64,000 nucleotides of DNA from Nocardia jiangxiensis NBRC 101359 (GCF_000308615.1 NZ_BAGB01000062.1:157862-221861); one strand, 5' to 3'; shown: positions 8,754 through 18,515, counted from the first letter of the stretch. Numbers and translations: made by a program. Notes: generated by a model from the sequence alone, not told the origin.

Positions 8754-9824
8754 TCAGCGTGAAAGCTCACGCAGCAGAGCACGGAAATCCCGGTCCCGGC
8801 CGGATGCCGACCATTGCAGGTGTCCCAGAAAATAGCTGCGATAAGCGATTTCGGCATTCTCCCCATTCGGACGGATCAGTACCGAAAGGAAATAGTCGAT
8901 CTCGGAGAGTTCGTAATGGAGGTGGACCAGCGGGAAGAGGTCGGGAAGCGCCACACGTTCGTACTCGGTGAGCGGACGGATTGCGCGGTAGGCCCGCAGG
9001 AATGCGGTGAGTTGCCGGGCGTGGACGCGGACCGGTTCGCCGCGCCGCAATGCGAGCCAGTCGATCGCGAAACGCTCGATCGCGGTGGCGATATCGAATA
9101 CCGCCGTGGTGCGATCGGCGAGACCGAAATCCAGCACCGAGGCGATTTCGTCGCCGCGCCACAGCAGATTCGTGCCGTGCCAATCATTGTGTGTCCACAG
9201 CGGTTCCAGACCTGACACGTCGACTGCGCCGGGCGCGGCGGCCGCACGCAGATCCGCCCGCCAATCCCGTTCGGCCAGGAACTCCGCGAGAGCGGGCCGA
9301 GTGGCGAGGTGACGTTCGACCGCCGCGATCGGATCGGTGCACAGCGCCGCCTGCAACGGACGCAGCGGACGCGCGGGCGCGTCGTAACCTTCAGCGGCAC
9401 AATGCATCCGGGCGAGCATCGCACCGGCCGCAGCCGCATGTTCGCAGGACAGATACGGCGACCAGGAGAACGCATCCCGATATCGATCGACCCCCGCGCC
9501 CGGAACCTGGAATTCGTAACTGAACTCCGCACCCGTGCACGACCACACCTCGGGCACCGGAATCCCCTGCACCCGAAGATGTTCCATGAACGCGTGTTCC
9601 TCGACGAGCGCACCGGAATCCCGCAGACCCACCGGTACCCGCTTGACCACCCGCCGCACACCGTCCGCGAACCGAACCAGAGCAGTCGTCGACAACGGCC
9701 GAGGACTGCGCCATTGGATGTTCTCGGCCTTGTCGTTCCGCGAATCATGTTTCCGCAGAACGTCGTTGATCTCCTCGAGGGTCAGTGGCGGCCAGTCGGG
9801 CTCGGCGGTAGGGGACGTTCCCAT
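8754..9824 (-). CDS. APH/choline-kinase-fold phosphotransferase
   Basis: A 356-residue kinase-like protein of the aminoglycoside phosphotransferase superfamily. Brenner's motif is HNDWHGTNLLWR (about residues 212-223) and the metal-binding segment is LDFGLAD (about 232-238). VVKRVP near residue 62 supplies the nucleotide-binding Lys. Members phosphorylate small hydroxylated molecules (aminoglycosides, choline, homoserine, thiamine). The gene starts 25 bases after an NCS1 permease in the same direction, so the two probably form an operon in which the permease brings in a compound that this kinase traps. A GTG overlapping the permease stop is an alternative start. Antibiotic resistance is possible but not supported. 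Confidence 0.78.
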   Translation of the reverse strand: MGTSPTAEPDWPPLTLEEINDVLRKHDSRNDKAENIQWRSPRPLSTTALVRFADGVRRVVKRVPVGLRDSGALVEEHAFMEHLRVQGIPVPEVWSCTGAEFSYEFQVPGAGVDRYRDAFSWSPYLSCEHAAAAGAMLARMHCAAEGYDAPARPLRPLQAALCTDPIAAVERHLATRPALAEFLAERDWRADLRAAAAPGAVDVSGLEPLWTHNDWHGTNLLWRGDEIASVLDFGLADRTTAVFDIATAIERFAIDWLALRRGEPVRVHARQLTAFLRAYRAIRPLTEYERVALPDLFPLVHLHYELSEIDYFLSVLIRPNGENAEIAYRSYFLGHLQWSASGRDRDFRALLRELSR

Positions 9825-9849
9825 ACCGAAGACCCGATGATCGTCACCT

Positions 9850-11190
9850 TCACGCACGGGCGAACCGGCGTTCGGCGAGCACCAGCACACCGGTGGCCAG
9901 GCCCGCGACGACGAAGGAGAACAGCGATGCCGAGGACCACCAGCCCGGATGCACGTCCAGAACGTTCTGGGCGTGCATCCACAGCTGTGCCCACCAGCTG
10001 ATCGATCCGGGATTGAGCAGCTGATAGACGGCGAAACCCAGCAGCCACGGCAGCAGCATGAACGGGCGGGCCGGAGCGTTGTCGTCCAGATTCCAGCCGC
10101 GTCGGCCGCGGCCGAAGAAGTAGTCCACCACCAGCACCGCGCACAGCGGGACGAACACCGAGCCGATCAACAGCAGAAAATTCGAGAATCCGGTGAAATC
10201 GTGCACGCCCAGCGCCAGCACGGTCGCCAGCGCACCGACCGCGCCCGCGAGGATCCGGCGGTCCACCCGAGGCAGCAGATTCTGCAGCGACATCGCCGTG
10301 GAATAGACGTTGGCGAAGGACTGATCCGATTCACGCAACACCAGAATCGTGAAGAAAACCCACCCCGCCCCGACGCCCAGGAAGGTGTCGAAGATCCGGT
10401 TCGGGTCGCCGCCCACCTGGATCAACGCGACGACACCCAGGAGATAACACCAGGTCTGCGCCACCGAATACCCCAGCATCGCAGCGCCCGAGGCGGCGCG
10501 GGCGGACCGCGCGTGCCGGGTGTAGTCCGCGGCCAACGGCACGAACGACACCGCCACGGCCAACGCGGTGTCCACACCGGGGAAGAATCCGCTCCACGAC
10601 GTGCCGTGCACCGGCGGCAGCGGATTGCGCAGCAGCTGCACGGTGAAGTAGAGCATCGAGATCGCCACGGCCACAGTCACATACCGGCGCAGAATATGCA
10701 GCACCCGCAGCGGCCAGATGGACATCGCGGTACACAGCACGCCGGCCGCGATGATCACCGGCGCATGCGCGACCCGCCCGTGGGTCAGCGCCAGGGCTCC
10801 GCCCGCGATGACCGTCAGCTCGAACACACCCCACCCGATGCACTGCACGATATTGGCGAGGGTCGGTAGATAGGACAGCTTCGTCCCGAACAGCCCGCGA
10901 AAATTCGCCATTGCCGGAGCACCCGTGCGCGCCCCGACCGCACCGGCCGCGACCACCATCCCGGTGCCGAGCACGGTCCCCAGAATCGTCGCCAGCAGTG
11001 CCCCCAGGATCGGCAACTGCGGATGCCCGGCGGGCTGCAATACGTACACCGCCCCGGTGAAGCCGATGAGGCTCACCCCGAGATTGGCCCAGAAGGCGGT
11101 CTGATCGGCAAAGGACAGGCTGCGTGGCGGCTCGGTCGTCAGCACCAGCGGCGCCTCATCGGTCCGGCGCCGTGGTCGGATGATCGTCAT
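9850..11190 (-). CDS. NCS1-family nucleobase/cation permease (CodB-like)
   Basis: A 446-residue permease with 12 predicted membrane segments. The N-terminal signature SFADQTAFWANLGVSLIGF and the helix 6 pattern SFVPLAADYTRHARS are typical of the NCS1 cytosine/purine/thiamine-precursor group. A C-terminal VVDYFFGRGR marks the last cytosolic loop region. It likely imports a nucleobase or pyrimidine-like vitamin precursor with a cation. It is followed at 25 bases by a phosphotransferase, suggesting uptake-phosphorylation coupling. Substrate specificity cannot be read from sequence. ATG at 11190 is followed by an Arg-rich cytosolic tail. Confidence 0.88.
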   Translation of the reverse strand: MTIIRPRRRTDEAPLVLTTEPPRSLSFADQTAFWANLGVSLIGFTGAVYVLQPAGHPQLPILGALLATILGTVLGTGMVVAAGAVGARTGAPAMANFRGLFGTKLSYLPTLANIVQCIGWGVFELTVIAGGALALTHGRVAHAPVIIAAGVLCTAMSIWPLRVLHILRRYVTVAVAISMLYFTVQLLRNPLPPVHGTSWSGFFPGVDTALAVAVSFVPLAADYTRHARSARAASGAAMLGYSVAQTWCYLLGVVALIQVGGDPNRIFDTFLGVGAGWVFFTILVLRESDQSFANVYSTAMSLQNLLPRVDRRILAGAVGALATVLALGVHDFTGFSNFLLLIGSVFVPLCAVLVVDYFFGRGRRGWNLDDNAPARPFMLLPWLLGFAVYQLLNPGSISWWAQLWMHAQNVLDVHPGWWSSASLFSFVVAGLATGVLVLAERRFARA

Positions 11191-11291
11191 AGCTTTTCCG
11201 ATGCTACGGGTCGGACCCGCCTGATAGGGCGGCCCGATCGATCCGACGGGGGTGCGATGGGGCCGGTGGACAGCAGGTAACCTCTTACCGG

Positions 11292-12575
11292 ATGGTTAGT
11301 GTCACGGCCTCCGTTCGTCAGCCAACCGCCACCCGCCGCATGCGTCGTGTCGCCTGGCTGGCTCCGCCGACTCTGCTCACCGTTTCGGTGCTGTGGCTGG
11401 TCTTTCCGTCGTGGCCGTTGAAGCCGATCAGCCGCGGATTCATCGATCTGCAGGTGTATCGGCTCGGGGTGCAGGCCGCCATGCACGGGGTCGACATGTA
11501 CGGGTCGCTGCCCAAGACCACGCTCGACATCAGTCTGCCGTTCATCTATCCACCGTTCGCGGCGATCGCGCTGGGCCCGTTCGCCCTGCTGCCGTGGAAC
11601 GCCGCGCAGCTCAGTTTCTTCATCGTCTCGACACTGGCGATGGCGGTCACGATCTATCTGGCCGCGCGACGGCTGTGGGGTTACGGCGGAACCGAGCTCG
11701 TGTTGTGGGCGGCGGCCTGTGCGGCGCCGCTGGGCATGCTGCTCGAACCGATTCATTCGACGTTGGACTTCGGCCAGGTCAATCTGATCCTGATGGTGCT
11801 CGTCGCCGCGGACTGCCTGACCGAGAAGCCGAAGTGGAAACGCGGCATCGGCGTCGGCCTCGCGGCCGCGATCAAGCTCACCCCGGCCGCATTCGTCCTC
11901 TACTTCCTGGTCCGCCGCGACTACAAGGCGGCGATCACCGCCGCGATCACCGGCGCCGCGGCCAGTGCGCTGGCCTTCGCGCTGATGCCGCACGAATCGG
12001 TGCGGTACTGGTTCGGCGGCATGGGCAACGTGTCCGGGCTCAGCGGCTCGGCCTTCCACACCAACCAGTCGATCCAGGGCGTGCTGGCCCGGCTACAGGT
12101 CCCCGAACCGGCCTTCACCGGCCTGTGGGTGGTGCTGAGCCTGGTCCTGCTGGTCCTGGTCGTCGCCGCCATGCGCCGCGCGATCGACAACCCGCCCCTG
12201 GCGATGTCCTTCAACGCGGTCTTCACCCTCCTGGTCTCCCCCATCTCCTGGTCGCACCACTGGGTGTGGACCGCCCCCGCCCTCCTCGCCGCCGTGGGCG
12301 CAGCCACCAAACTCCCCCTCCGCACGGCCCTCATCTGGTACGCGGTCACCCTCGCCACCGCCGTGATCTTCGTCATCGGCCCCCAGAACCAACTCCCCGG
12401 CGACGACAACCGCGAATTCGCCTGGACCGCCTGGCAACACATCTACGGCGACACCTACGTCTGGTTGAGCGTGCTACTCGTCGCGTGGTACGTCCTGGCC
12501 ACCCCCCGCAACCCCGAACCGTTCCTCCCCACGTCACTACGCAACCTGCGTTCCCGGGTGTCCCCCGCAGCTTGA
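11292..12575 (+). CDS. GT87 polyprenyl-phosphate-mannose-dependent alpha-1,2-mannosyltransferase
   Basis: A 427-residue integral membrane glycosyltransferase of the GT-C fold (DUF2029/GT87). The first periplasmic loop contains the acidic FIDLQVYRLG (about residues 50-59), which includes the expected catalytic Asp, then FIYPPFAAIALGPFALLPW and FGQVNLILMVLV, both family landmarks. About ten membrane segments follow. Mycobacterial relatives include PimE and the lipoarabinomannan mannosyltransferase Rv2181, which is of the same length; both use polyprenyl-phosphate-mannose outside the membrane. Which of these is orthologous cannot be decided here. The gene is divergent from the NCS1 permease and no biosynthetic partner is adjacent. 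Confidence 0.88.
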   Translation: MVSVTASVRQPTATRRMRRVAWLAPPTLLTVSVLWLVFPSWPLKPISRGFIDLQVYRLGVQAAMHGVDMYGSLPKTTLDISLPFIYPPFAAIALGPFALLPWNAAQLSFFIVSTLAMAVTIYLAARRLWGYGGTELVLWAAACAAPLGMLLEPIHSTLDFGQVNLILMVLVAADCLTEKPKWKRGIGVGLAAAIKLTPAAFVLYFLVRRDYKAAITAAITGAAASALAFALMPHESVRYWFGGMGNVSGLSGSAFHTNQSIQGVLARLQVPEPAFTGLWVVLSLVLLVLVVAAMRRAIDNPPLAMSFNAVFTLLVSPISWSHHWVWTAPALLAAVGAATKLPLRTALIWYAVTLATAVIFVIGPQNQLPGDDNREFAWTAWQHIYGDTYVWLSVLLVAWYVLATPRNPEPFLPTSLRNLRSRVSPAA

Positions 12576-12762
12576 GCACGGAGTTCCATTCTTCGATACG
12601 GATTTCCGAGCTGCCGAAACGAGGAATGCGTAACTCGCACGCCAGCACCAGATTCTCGATATCGGCCGAGCCGAACCGATGGTTTTTCGGCGCACCGATC
12701 ATGGACCCGAACTTGTCACAGCGCTCGGGTATGGTCCCGGTCGATCGAGAGATGAGGTTGGT

Positions 12763-13398
12763 ATGACGACACCGGGGTTCCCGCCGAATACGCTTGACGA
12801 CGAAGGCTTTCCGCTGTGGATCAGCGGCTTGGAGGACGATGACCCGAACCACTGCGTGCACGTGGTCAAAGGGCTCGAACCGGCCGAGGCGCTGGAGGTG
12901 CTCGGCGCGAAGCCGCGCCTGTTCCAGGCGTGCGAACTACCGGACCACAAGCCGGAGCGCATGTCTGCGCCCCGGGCGGCACTCGGAGACGCGATGCGTG
13001 ACTCCTCCACAGCTCTGTTGGCGGGCCGGATCGGCGAATGGACCTTCGTCTACGACGATTTCGGCGCCACCGAGGATGTGGCGGCGCTGTCCGCCGACGG
13101 GCGAATCGCCGCCATGAGCTACTTCTCCATCAATGCGGACGCCAGCCTCATGTACTGCGCCGACGGCGAGGAAATCCTCTGGGTCAACGTGGACGACCTC
13201 GTACTCGAGACCGACCTCGCCGACATGCCGGCCGATCTGCGCGCCGCATTCGAGGCGGCGGGCACCGTCGCATTCGACTACCTCGATCCCGGCGAGGCCG
13301 ACTTCGCCGTCTGCATGCGCGCCGTCAGCGCCCTCGCGGGCATCTACACCCTCGATGACCTACGCCGAATCCCTTTGCTGGTAACGCCTTTCGGCTGA
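12763..13398 (+). CDS. DUF6461 family protein
   Basis: A 211-residue soluble acidic protein. The NHCVHVVKGLEPAEALEVLGA pattern near residue 27 and the later EWTFVYDDFGAT and LPDHKPERMSAPR segments resemble DUF6461 proteins of Streptomyces and Nocardia, whose function is unknown. ATG at 12763 is supported by GAUGAGG about 5 bases before it. It is alone, between the mannosyltransferase and a GtrA gene. No signal peptide or catalytic motif is seen. Confidence 0.72.
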   Translation: MTTPGFPPNTLDDEGFPLWISGLEDDDPNHCVHVVKGLEPAEALEVLGAKPRLFQACELPDHKPERMSAPRAALGDAMRDSSTALLAGRIGEWTFVYDDFGATEDVAALSADGRIAAMSYFSINADASLMYCADGEEILWVNVDDLVLETDLADMPADLRAAFEAAGTVAFDYLDPGEADFAVCMRAVSALAGIYTLDDLRRIPLLVTPFG

Positions 13399-13669
13399 AT
13401 CACGGCTTCCGTGGCGGCCGCGGCCACCGATACGAGCACGAGGTCGCTTTCGGCAGTCGCGGATGACGCACCAACTGCTCGACACCGCTGCCTACTCGGA
13501 CCCGCGCGGTGATCTCGACAACAGTCACCACAGCACCCCAGGCATCGCACCGCGGTGGCGGATGGTTCCGTTTATCGCTCCTGGGAAGATCGTCCCGCAG
13601 TTCAGGTGTCGTTTGCGAACCGGTCACCCACGCACAACCTCGCACTGGCAGCTTGGCGACGTGCACGCT

Positions 13670-14140
13670 GTGGCGAAGACGGAATCGACGCGGGTGGTCG
13701 CACGGTTCCACCGGGCCTGCGAGGTGGTGGTCGCGCGGCTGCCGTTCGGGCTGAATACCGTTGTGGCGCCGACCCTTCTGGGGTTCGCGGTGATCAACAG
13801 CGGGACCTTCGGGATCGATCTGCTGTTGTTGACGCTGCTGCGCAGCGGACTGGGATGGCCGGTGCCGATCGCGGTCACGGTGGCATACGGGTGCGCGTTC
13901 GGGGTGAGTTACGTGCTGAACCGGACGCTGAACTTCCGCTCACACTCCGCGGTGGGGCCGCAGCTCGCGGTGTACATCGGCGCCGTCATCCTGAACTATC
14001 TCGCGTTCATCCTCGGGGTGTCCGCGGCGCTGTCGGCCCTGGGCGTGGAGTACCACCTGGCCCGCATCGCGTCCGGTGCCTGCGAGGCGGCGTTCATGTA
14101 CTGCGCGATGCGATGGGTGGTGTTCCGCCGCACGGGATGA
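13670..14140 (+). CDS. GtrA-like membrane protein
   Basis: A 156-residue protein with four membrane segments and the GtrA pattern: FAVINSGTFGIDLLLLTLL (first helix), then FGVSYVLNRTLNF (second helix and the conserved 'NF.F' type motif), ending MRWVVFRR. GtrA proteins are thought to move lipid-linked sugars or partner with glycosyltransferases of the cell envelope. The start is uncertain: GTGs at 13661 and 13670 are closest to the fold; an in-frame ATG at 13463 would add a low-complexity tail that looks non-coding. It ends 6 bases before the stop of a convergent regulator. Confidence 0.75.
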   Translation: MAKTESTRVVARFHRACEVVVARLPFGLNTVVAPTLLGFAVINSGTFGIDLLLLTLLRSGLGWPVPIAVTVAYGCAFGVSYVLNRTLNFRSHSAVGPQLAVYIGAVILNYLAFILGVSAALSALGVEYHLARIASGACEAAFMYCAMRWVVFRRTG

Positions 14141-14146
14141 CACCGC

Positions 14147-15037
14147 TCAGAGCTGCGCGGCCGCCGCACGCAAGATCTCGCGCGAGCGATCGGGGGTCTC
14201 GGCCTGGACGCTGATCCGGTCCATGACGCGGCGGTAGTTCTCCAGATCGTTCTGGCGGTCCAGATACAGCGAACTGGTCAGCTGTTCGGTGTAGACCATG
14301 TCGGGGAGTTCGTCCTCGGCGAAGCGCAGCATGGTGAACGAACCACCAAGGGCCGCATGCCCGCCCGCGGAATACGGCAGCACCTGGATCGTGACGCGCA
14401 GGTTGTCCTCGGTCATCCGCACCAGATGTTCGAGCTGATCGCGCAGCACTTTCGTACTGCCGATCGGGCGATGCAACACCGACTCGTCCAGAATGGCCCA
14501 CAGCGTCGGACCGCTGGCGCGATCGAGCAGTTCCTGACGACGTTTACGCAGCTCCACGCGACGAGTCGCCTCGACGTTCTCGTGCCCGAGCGCGACCACC
14601 GCACGCGCGTACGCCTCGGTCTGCAACAGACCCGGCACCAATTGCGCCTCGAAGGTTCGGATGGACAACGCCGCGTGCTCGAGCCCGAGGTAGGTCTCGA
14701 ACCAGGAGGGCATCAGATCGCCGTAGCGATGCCACCACCCGGGTTCGTTGGCCCGGCGGACGAGCCGGAGGAAGGACTCGACCTCGGCGGGATCACGCAC
14801 CCCGTACAGATTCAGCAGATCCCGGACGTCGCGTTCCTTGAAACTCGTGCGCCCCAACTCGAGCCGACTGATCTTGGCATGCGAACCGCGAATGCGATCC
14901 CCGGCCTGTTCCGGACTGATATCGGCCGCGACGCGCAGTTTGCGCAGCTGTCCGCCGACCACGATCCGCAGTGCGGTCGGGCCGCGCTCGGCGACGATAT
15001 TGTCCAAGCCCGAGATCCGGAAGAACTCTGCGGCCAT
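14147..15037 (-). CDS. XRE-family regulator with DUF5753 (BldB/Scr1 type)
   Basis: A 296-residue regulator. The N-terminal helix-turn-helix (about residues 20-75: GGQLRKLRVAADISPEQAGD, then SHAKISRLELGR) is followed by a DUF5753 domain (WFETYLGLEHAALSIRTFEA... through LDESVLHRPIG). This two-domain layout is widespread in mycelial actinomycetes, where it usually pairs with a small DUF397 protein. No DUF397 gene is adjacent here, which is slightly unusual. ATG at 15037 starts at MAAEFFRISG; an upstream in-frame start at 15082 would add 15 basic residues. It is divergent from a drug exporter gene and could control it; that is inference. Confidence 0.85.
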   Translation of the reverse strand: MAAEFFRISGLDNIVAERGPTALRIVVGGQLRKLRVAADISPEQAGDRIRGSHAKISRLELGRTSFKERDVRDLLNLYGVRDPAEVESFLRLVRRANEPGWWHRYGDLMPSWFETYLGLEHAALSIRTFEAQLVPGLLQTEAYARAVVALGHENVEATRRVELRKRRQELLDRASGPTLWAILDESVLHRPIGSTKVLRDQLEHLVRMTEDNLRVTIQVLPYSAGGHAALGGSFTMLRFAEDELPDMVYTEQLTSSLYLDRQNDLENYRRVMDRISVQAETPDRSREILRAAAAQL

Positions 15038-15431
15038 GAATCTGCTCCGATAGTCGAAGGTCCGGCGAGGGCGCGGCGGCAATCCCGTTCGTCACGGACA
15101 GCACCGCGCCGAGACTCCATGCTATCGCCCGGCAACGAAATCAGTCGAATCCCCCAGCGCCACCGCGACCGTACCCCGCGGTGAAATCCGATGGTGGTGC
15201 AGCACGTCCGACCTGGGCGACGACCACCCGACAGTCACCGGGGTAGCGCGCGGATGCCGATCCCGCAACCGAAAAAACCGAGTGACTCGGGCCGGGATCG
15301 CTGGAATACTTCCGCGCGACCGATGAGTTGTGGGTACCAACCCCGTCCGTACTCAGGTGGCGCCGAAAATGCCGGATCCCCGGCACCGGGCCACATCGTT
15401 CAATGCCCGATCGTCACTCCGGAGGTACCCG
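15038..15431. other. Divergent intergenic region (regulator/exporter)
   Basis: About 390 bases between the DUF5753 regulator and the MFS exporter. It must hold both promoters. The only site I can support is the ribosome site GGAGG (15421-15425) of the exporter. I see no convincing repeat or RNA; several open frames across it read in the wrong frame for either neighbour. Confidence 0.5.
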
Positions 15432-16901
15432 ATGTCCGCCCAACTAGACGTTCGTCCAACGGGACGGCGGACGCCGGTCGTCATCCGGCTCCTGGTGCTC
15501 GCCACATTCGTGGTGATCCTGAACGAAACCATCATGATCAACGCGATCCCGCGCCTGATGACGGATCTGCACGTCACCGAGATCGCCGCGCAGTGGGTGT
15601 CCACCGCATTCATGCTGGCGATGGCGGCGATCATCCCGGTGACCGGCTGGTTCCTGCAGCGGGTCAGCACGCGCCGGGCCTACACGATCGCGATGAGCGT
15701 GTTCCTGGCCGGGACGGCGATCGCGGCGGTCTCGCCCTCCTTCGCATTCCTGCTGGTCGGACGCGTCGTCCAGGCGGGCGGCACCGCGGTGATGATGCCG
15801 CTGCTGATGACCACGCTGATGACGGTGGTGTCCGAACACGATCGCGGGCGGGTCATGGGCAATGTCACCCTGGCCATCTCGGTGGCACCGGCCATGGGTC
15901 CGGTCATCTCCGGTCTGGTCCTGCAGATCGCTTCCTGGCGTTGGCTTTTCGTGCTGGTACTGCCGATCGCGGCGAGCGTGACGTGGCTGGGGCTGCGGAA
16001 ACTGGAGAACATCGGCGAACCGGAGACCGGCTCGATCGACTGGATCAGCGTGGTGTTCGCGGCGCTGGGATTCGGCGGCCTGGTGTACGGGTTGAGCCTG
16101 TTCGGTCAGGGCAGCGTCCTGGAACCGGTGCTGATCGTCGTCGCCGGAATCGTGCTGATCGGCGCGTTCGTCTGGCGGCAGATCCGGTTGCAGCGCAACG
16201 GAACTCCGCTGCTGGACCTGCGCACACTGCTGCACGGCGCGTACACCAAGGGCCTGATCCTGATGTCGGTCGCCTTCCTGGCGATGCTCGGCGCGACCAT
16301 GCTGCTGCCGCTGTACCTGCAGAATCTGCGGCATCTGAGCCCGCTCGAAACCGGTCTGCTGGTCATGCCCGGCGGTCTGGCGATGGGGCTGCTCGGCCCG
16401 ACCATCGGGCGAGTGTTCGACCGGTTCGGCGGACGTCTCCTGGTGATTCCGGGCTCGATCGGAATCACCGTCGCGCTGGCCGGGCTGACGCAGCTGTCGC
16501 TGACCACGCCGTACTGGATACTGCTGGCGCTGCACATTCTGCTGATGTTGTCGCTGGCCGCGGCCTTCACGCCGGTGTTCACGCTGAGCCTGGGGGCGCT
16601 GCCGCAGCATCTGTACTCGCACGGCAGTTCCATGCTCGGGACGTTGCAGCAGGTCGCGGCCGCCTTCGGCACCGCGCTGGTGATCACGGTGATGTCCAGC
16701 CGCGCGACCTCGCTGATCGCGCACGGGTCCGATCCGATCTCGGCGAATCTGGACGGGTTGCAGCTGGCATTCCTGGTCTCCGCGGGGCTGTCGGTGCTGG
16801 TCATCGTGATGGCCGTGCTGCTGCCGAATCGTTCCAGCAATACGCCGCTCGAGGAGTTGGCCGAATCCGATACTGCCGCAACGGAACTGGTCGAGGACTG
16901 A
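15432..16901 (+). CDS. DHA2-family MFS multidrug exporter (EmrB/QacA type)
   Basis: A 489-residue transporter with about 14 membrane segments. Motif D1-like LNETIMINAIPRLMTDL lies in helix 1, VGRVVQAGGTAVMMPLLMTT in the helix 4 region, and the drug/proton antiport motif C appears as SVAPAMGPVISGLVL. These mark the 14-segment DHA2 group, which exports drugs or lipophilic metabolites using proton entry. ATG at 15432 has GGAGG 6 bases before it. The divergent DUF5753 regulator is a possible controller. The next gene, an acyl-CoA synthetase, has its own promoter 54 bases later and so is probably independent. Confidence 0.9.
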   Translation: MSAQLDVRPTGRRTPVVIRLLVLATFVVILNETIMINAIPRLMTDLHVTEIAAQWVSTAFMLAMAAIIPVTGWFLQRVSTRRAYTIAMSVFLAGTAIAAVSPSFAFLLVGRVVQAGGTAVMMPLLMTTLMTVVSEHDRGRVMGNVTLAISVAPAMGPVISGLVLQIASWRWLFVLVLPIAASVTWLGLRKLENIGEPETGSIDWISVVFAALGFGGLVYGLSLFGQGSVLEPVLIVVAGIVLIGAFVWRQIRLQRNGTPLLDLRTLLHGAYTKGLILMSVAFLAMLGATMLLPLYLQNLRHLSPLETGLLVMPGGLAMGLLGPTIGRVFDRFGGRLLVIPGSIGITVALAGLTQLSLTTPYWILLALHILLMLSLAAAFTPVFTLSLGALPQHLYSHGSSMLGTLQQVAAAFGTALVITVMSSRATSLIAHGSDPISANLDGLQLAFLVSAGLSVLVIVMAVLLPNRSSNTPLEELAESDTAATELVED

Positions 16902-16916
16902 GTAGAACAGAACTAC

Positions 16917-16957
16917 ATTCTCCAAATAGGAGAATTTTGCTCTATGCTGGTCGGGTG
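16917..16957 (+). promoter_or_regulatory. Operator palindrome plus leaderless promoter
   Basis: ATTCTCC-AAATA-GGAGAAT is a perfect 7-bp inverted repeat (16917-16935). It covers the -35 position of a TATGCT -10 box (16942-16947), which lies 7 bases before the GTG start at 16955. The layout implies a repressor site on a leaderless promoter for the acyl-CoA synthetase gene; TetR-type regulators often use such sites. No cognate regulator was identified. Confidence 0.6.
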
Positions 16958-18507
16958 TCCGTTTCAGACGTCGAGCCGGGTTCGACCATCCCCGAGTTGC
17001 TGCGACGTCGTGTCCGGGCGGTGGGGCCCGAGCCGTATGTGGTGACCACGGACGATCGACTCACCTACACCGAGGCGGACGAGCGTTCCGCACAGATCGC
17101 GCGTCGCCTGCTGTACAAGGGCGCGGGTAAGGGCGCTCGGATCGGACTGTTCTTCACCAACGGTCCCGAATGGGTGACGTGGTGGCTCGCGGTCAGCCGC
17201 ATCGGCGCGGTGGCGGTGCCGCTGAGCACGATGTACGCCCCGGCCGAGATTCGGAAAGTATTGCGGCTGGCGGATATTCAGCTGCTGGTCGCACCAGGCC
17301 GGGTCCTGACCACTGAAACCGCCGAGACGTTCGAGACAGCGCTGCCCGGACTGAGCACCTCGACGGCAGGTGCACTGCAACTGCCCGAGACGCCCTATCT
17401 GCGGGAGGTCGTGCTTACCGCGGACCCGGGCCGCACCTGGGCGACCCGCTGGAGCGACGACCCGCCCGCGGTGTCGCCGGAAATCCTCGCCGCGGTCGAG
17501 AACGAGGTGTCACCGGCGGATCCAGCGATCATGATCCACACCTCCGGATCCACCGCCGACCCCAAGGGCGTGCTGCACACGCACGGCACCCTGGTCCGGC
17601 AGACCAGCACCTGGCCCGCGGCGATCCGGCACGTCACCGCCGCGCCGGGCACGCCGCGCATCCTGTGCGCGATGCCGATGTTCTGGATCGGCGGCGTCCT
17701 GGCCGCGACAGGGGCACTGCACGAACCGGTCACGCTGCTGGTGCTGCCGCGGCTCGATCCCGGAGCCGGACTGGACCTCATCGAACGCGAACGCGCCGTC
17801 GGGGTGATCGGCTGGCCCGCGTTCACCCAGCGGCTGCGCGAACATCCCACCTTCGGCGAGCGCGACCTGTCCAGCGCGCCCATGCTGCGGGACGGACCGC
17901 TCGATATCGCGATGGCCGGTGTGCCGGAACAGTTTCCGGTGCATCGCAGCCTGACCGAGACCGCGGGCAGCTTCGCGTACACCGAGATTCGCATCGTCGC
18001 GCCGGACGGCGCCGAGGCGGCCGACGGGAACGTCGGCGAACTGCTCATCCGCGGCCGCGGCGTGATGGCCGGCTACAACAAGCGCGAACGTGCCGAGGTC
18101 TTCGACCCCGACGGCTGGTACCACACCGGCGATCTGGTGTACCGCATCGCCGACGACCCCCGCCTGTTCTACGTCGGCCGTACCAGCGAACTGATCAAGT
18201 CGGGGGCGCGAACGTCTCCCCGCGAGAAGTCGAGGCCGTCGTCGAATCCTTCGACGACGTGCGGCAATGCATCGTCCTGGGCATCGAGGACCCGGCCCGC
18301 GGCGAACAGGTCTGCGCCGTGGTCATCCCGGCGGCCCCCGATATCGATCTGGACTCCCTGCGCGCCCGCACCCGCGAACAACTGTCCGCGTACAAGGTCC
18401 CGACCCGCTGGCACGTGTGCGCGAGCGACCGAATCCCGACCCTGCCGTCGGGCAAACTCGACCCTCGGCGCCTGCGCACCCTGATCGTCGAGGACGCACT
18501 CGTCTGA
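16955..18507 (+). pseudogene. Acyl-CoA synthetase (AMP-binding) with a frameshift
   Basis: Two frames together encode an adenylate-forming acyl-CoA ligase of about 517 residues. The first (16955 to about 18200) has the phosphate loop IMIHTSGSTADPKGVLHTH (about residues 189-207), then ELLIRGRGVMAGYNKR and DGWYHTGDLVY. The homology then continues in the next frame from GGANVSPREVEAVVE to PTLPSGKLDPRRL, which holds the C-terminal catalytic Lys. The switch is at a run of five G (18202-18206); six would restore one frame. This is either a true single-base deletion or a sequencing error in a homopolymer. The stretch between TETAG and RIVAPDG also looks shorter than usual. GTG at 16955 fits the promoter. 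Confidence 0.8.
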
Positions 18508-18515
18508 CCTCGGCC

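Noticed and set aside
15191..18484. A single open frame of about 1,100 codons across the MFS and acyl-CoA synthetase genes
   Set aside because: Its first part reads the MFS gene in a wrong frame with Arg/Gly/Asp-rich composition; only the last third (from 16955) is the true synthetase frame. It is not a fusion protein.
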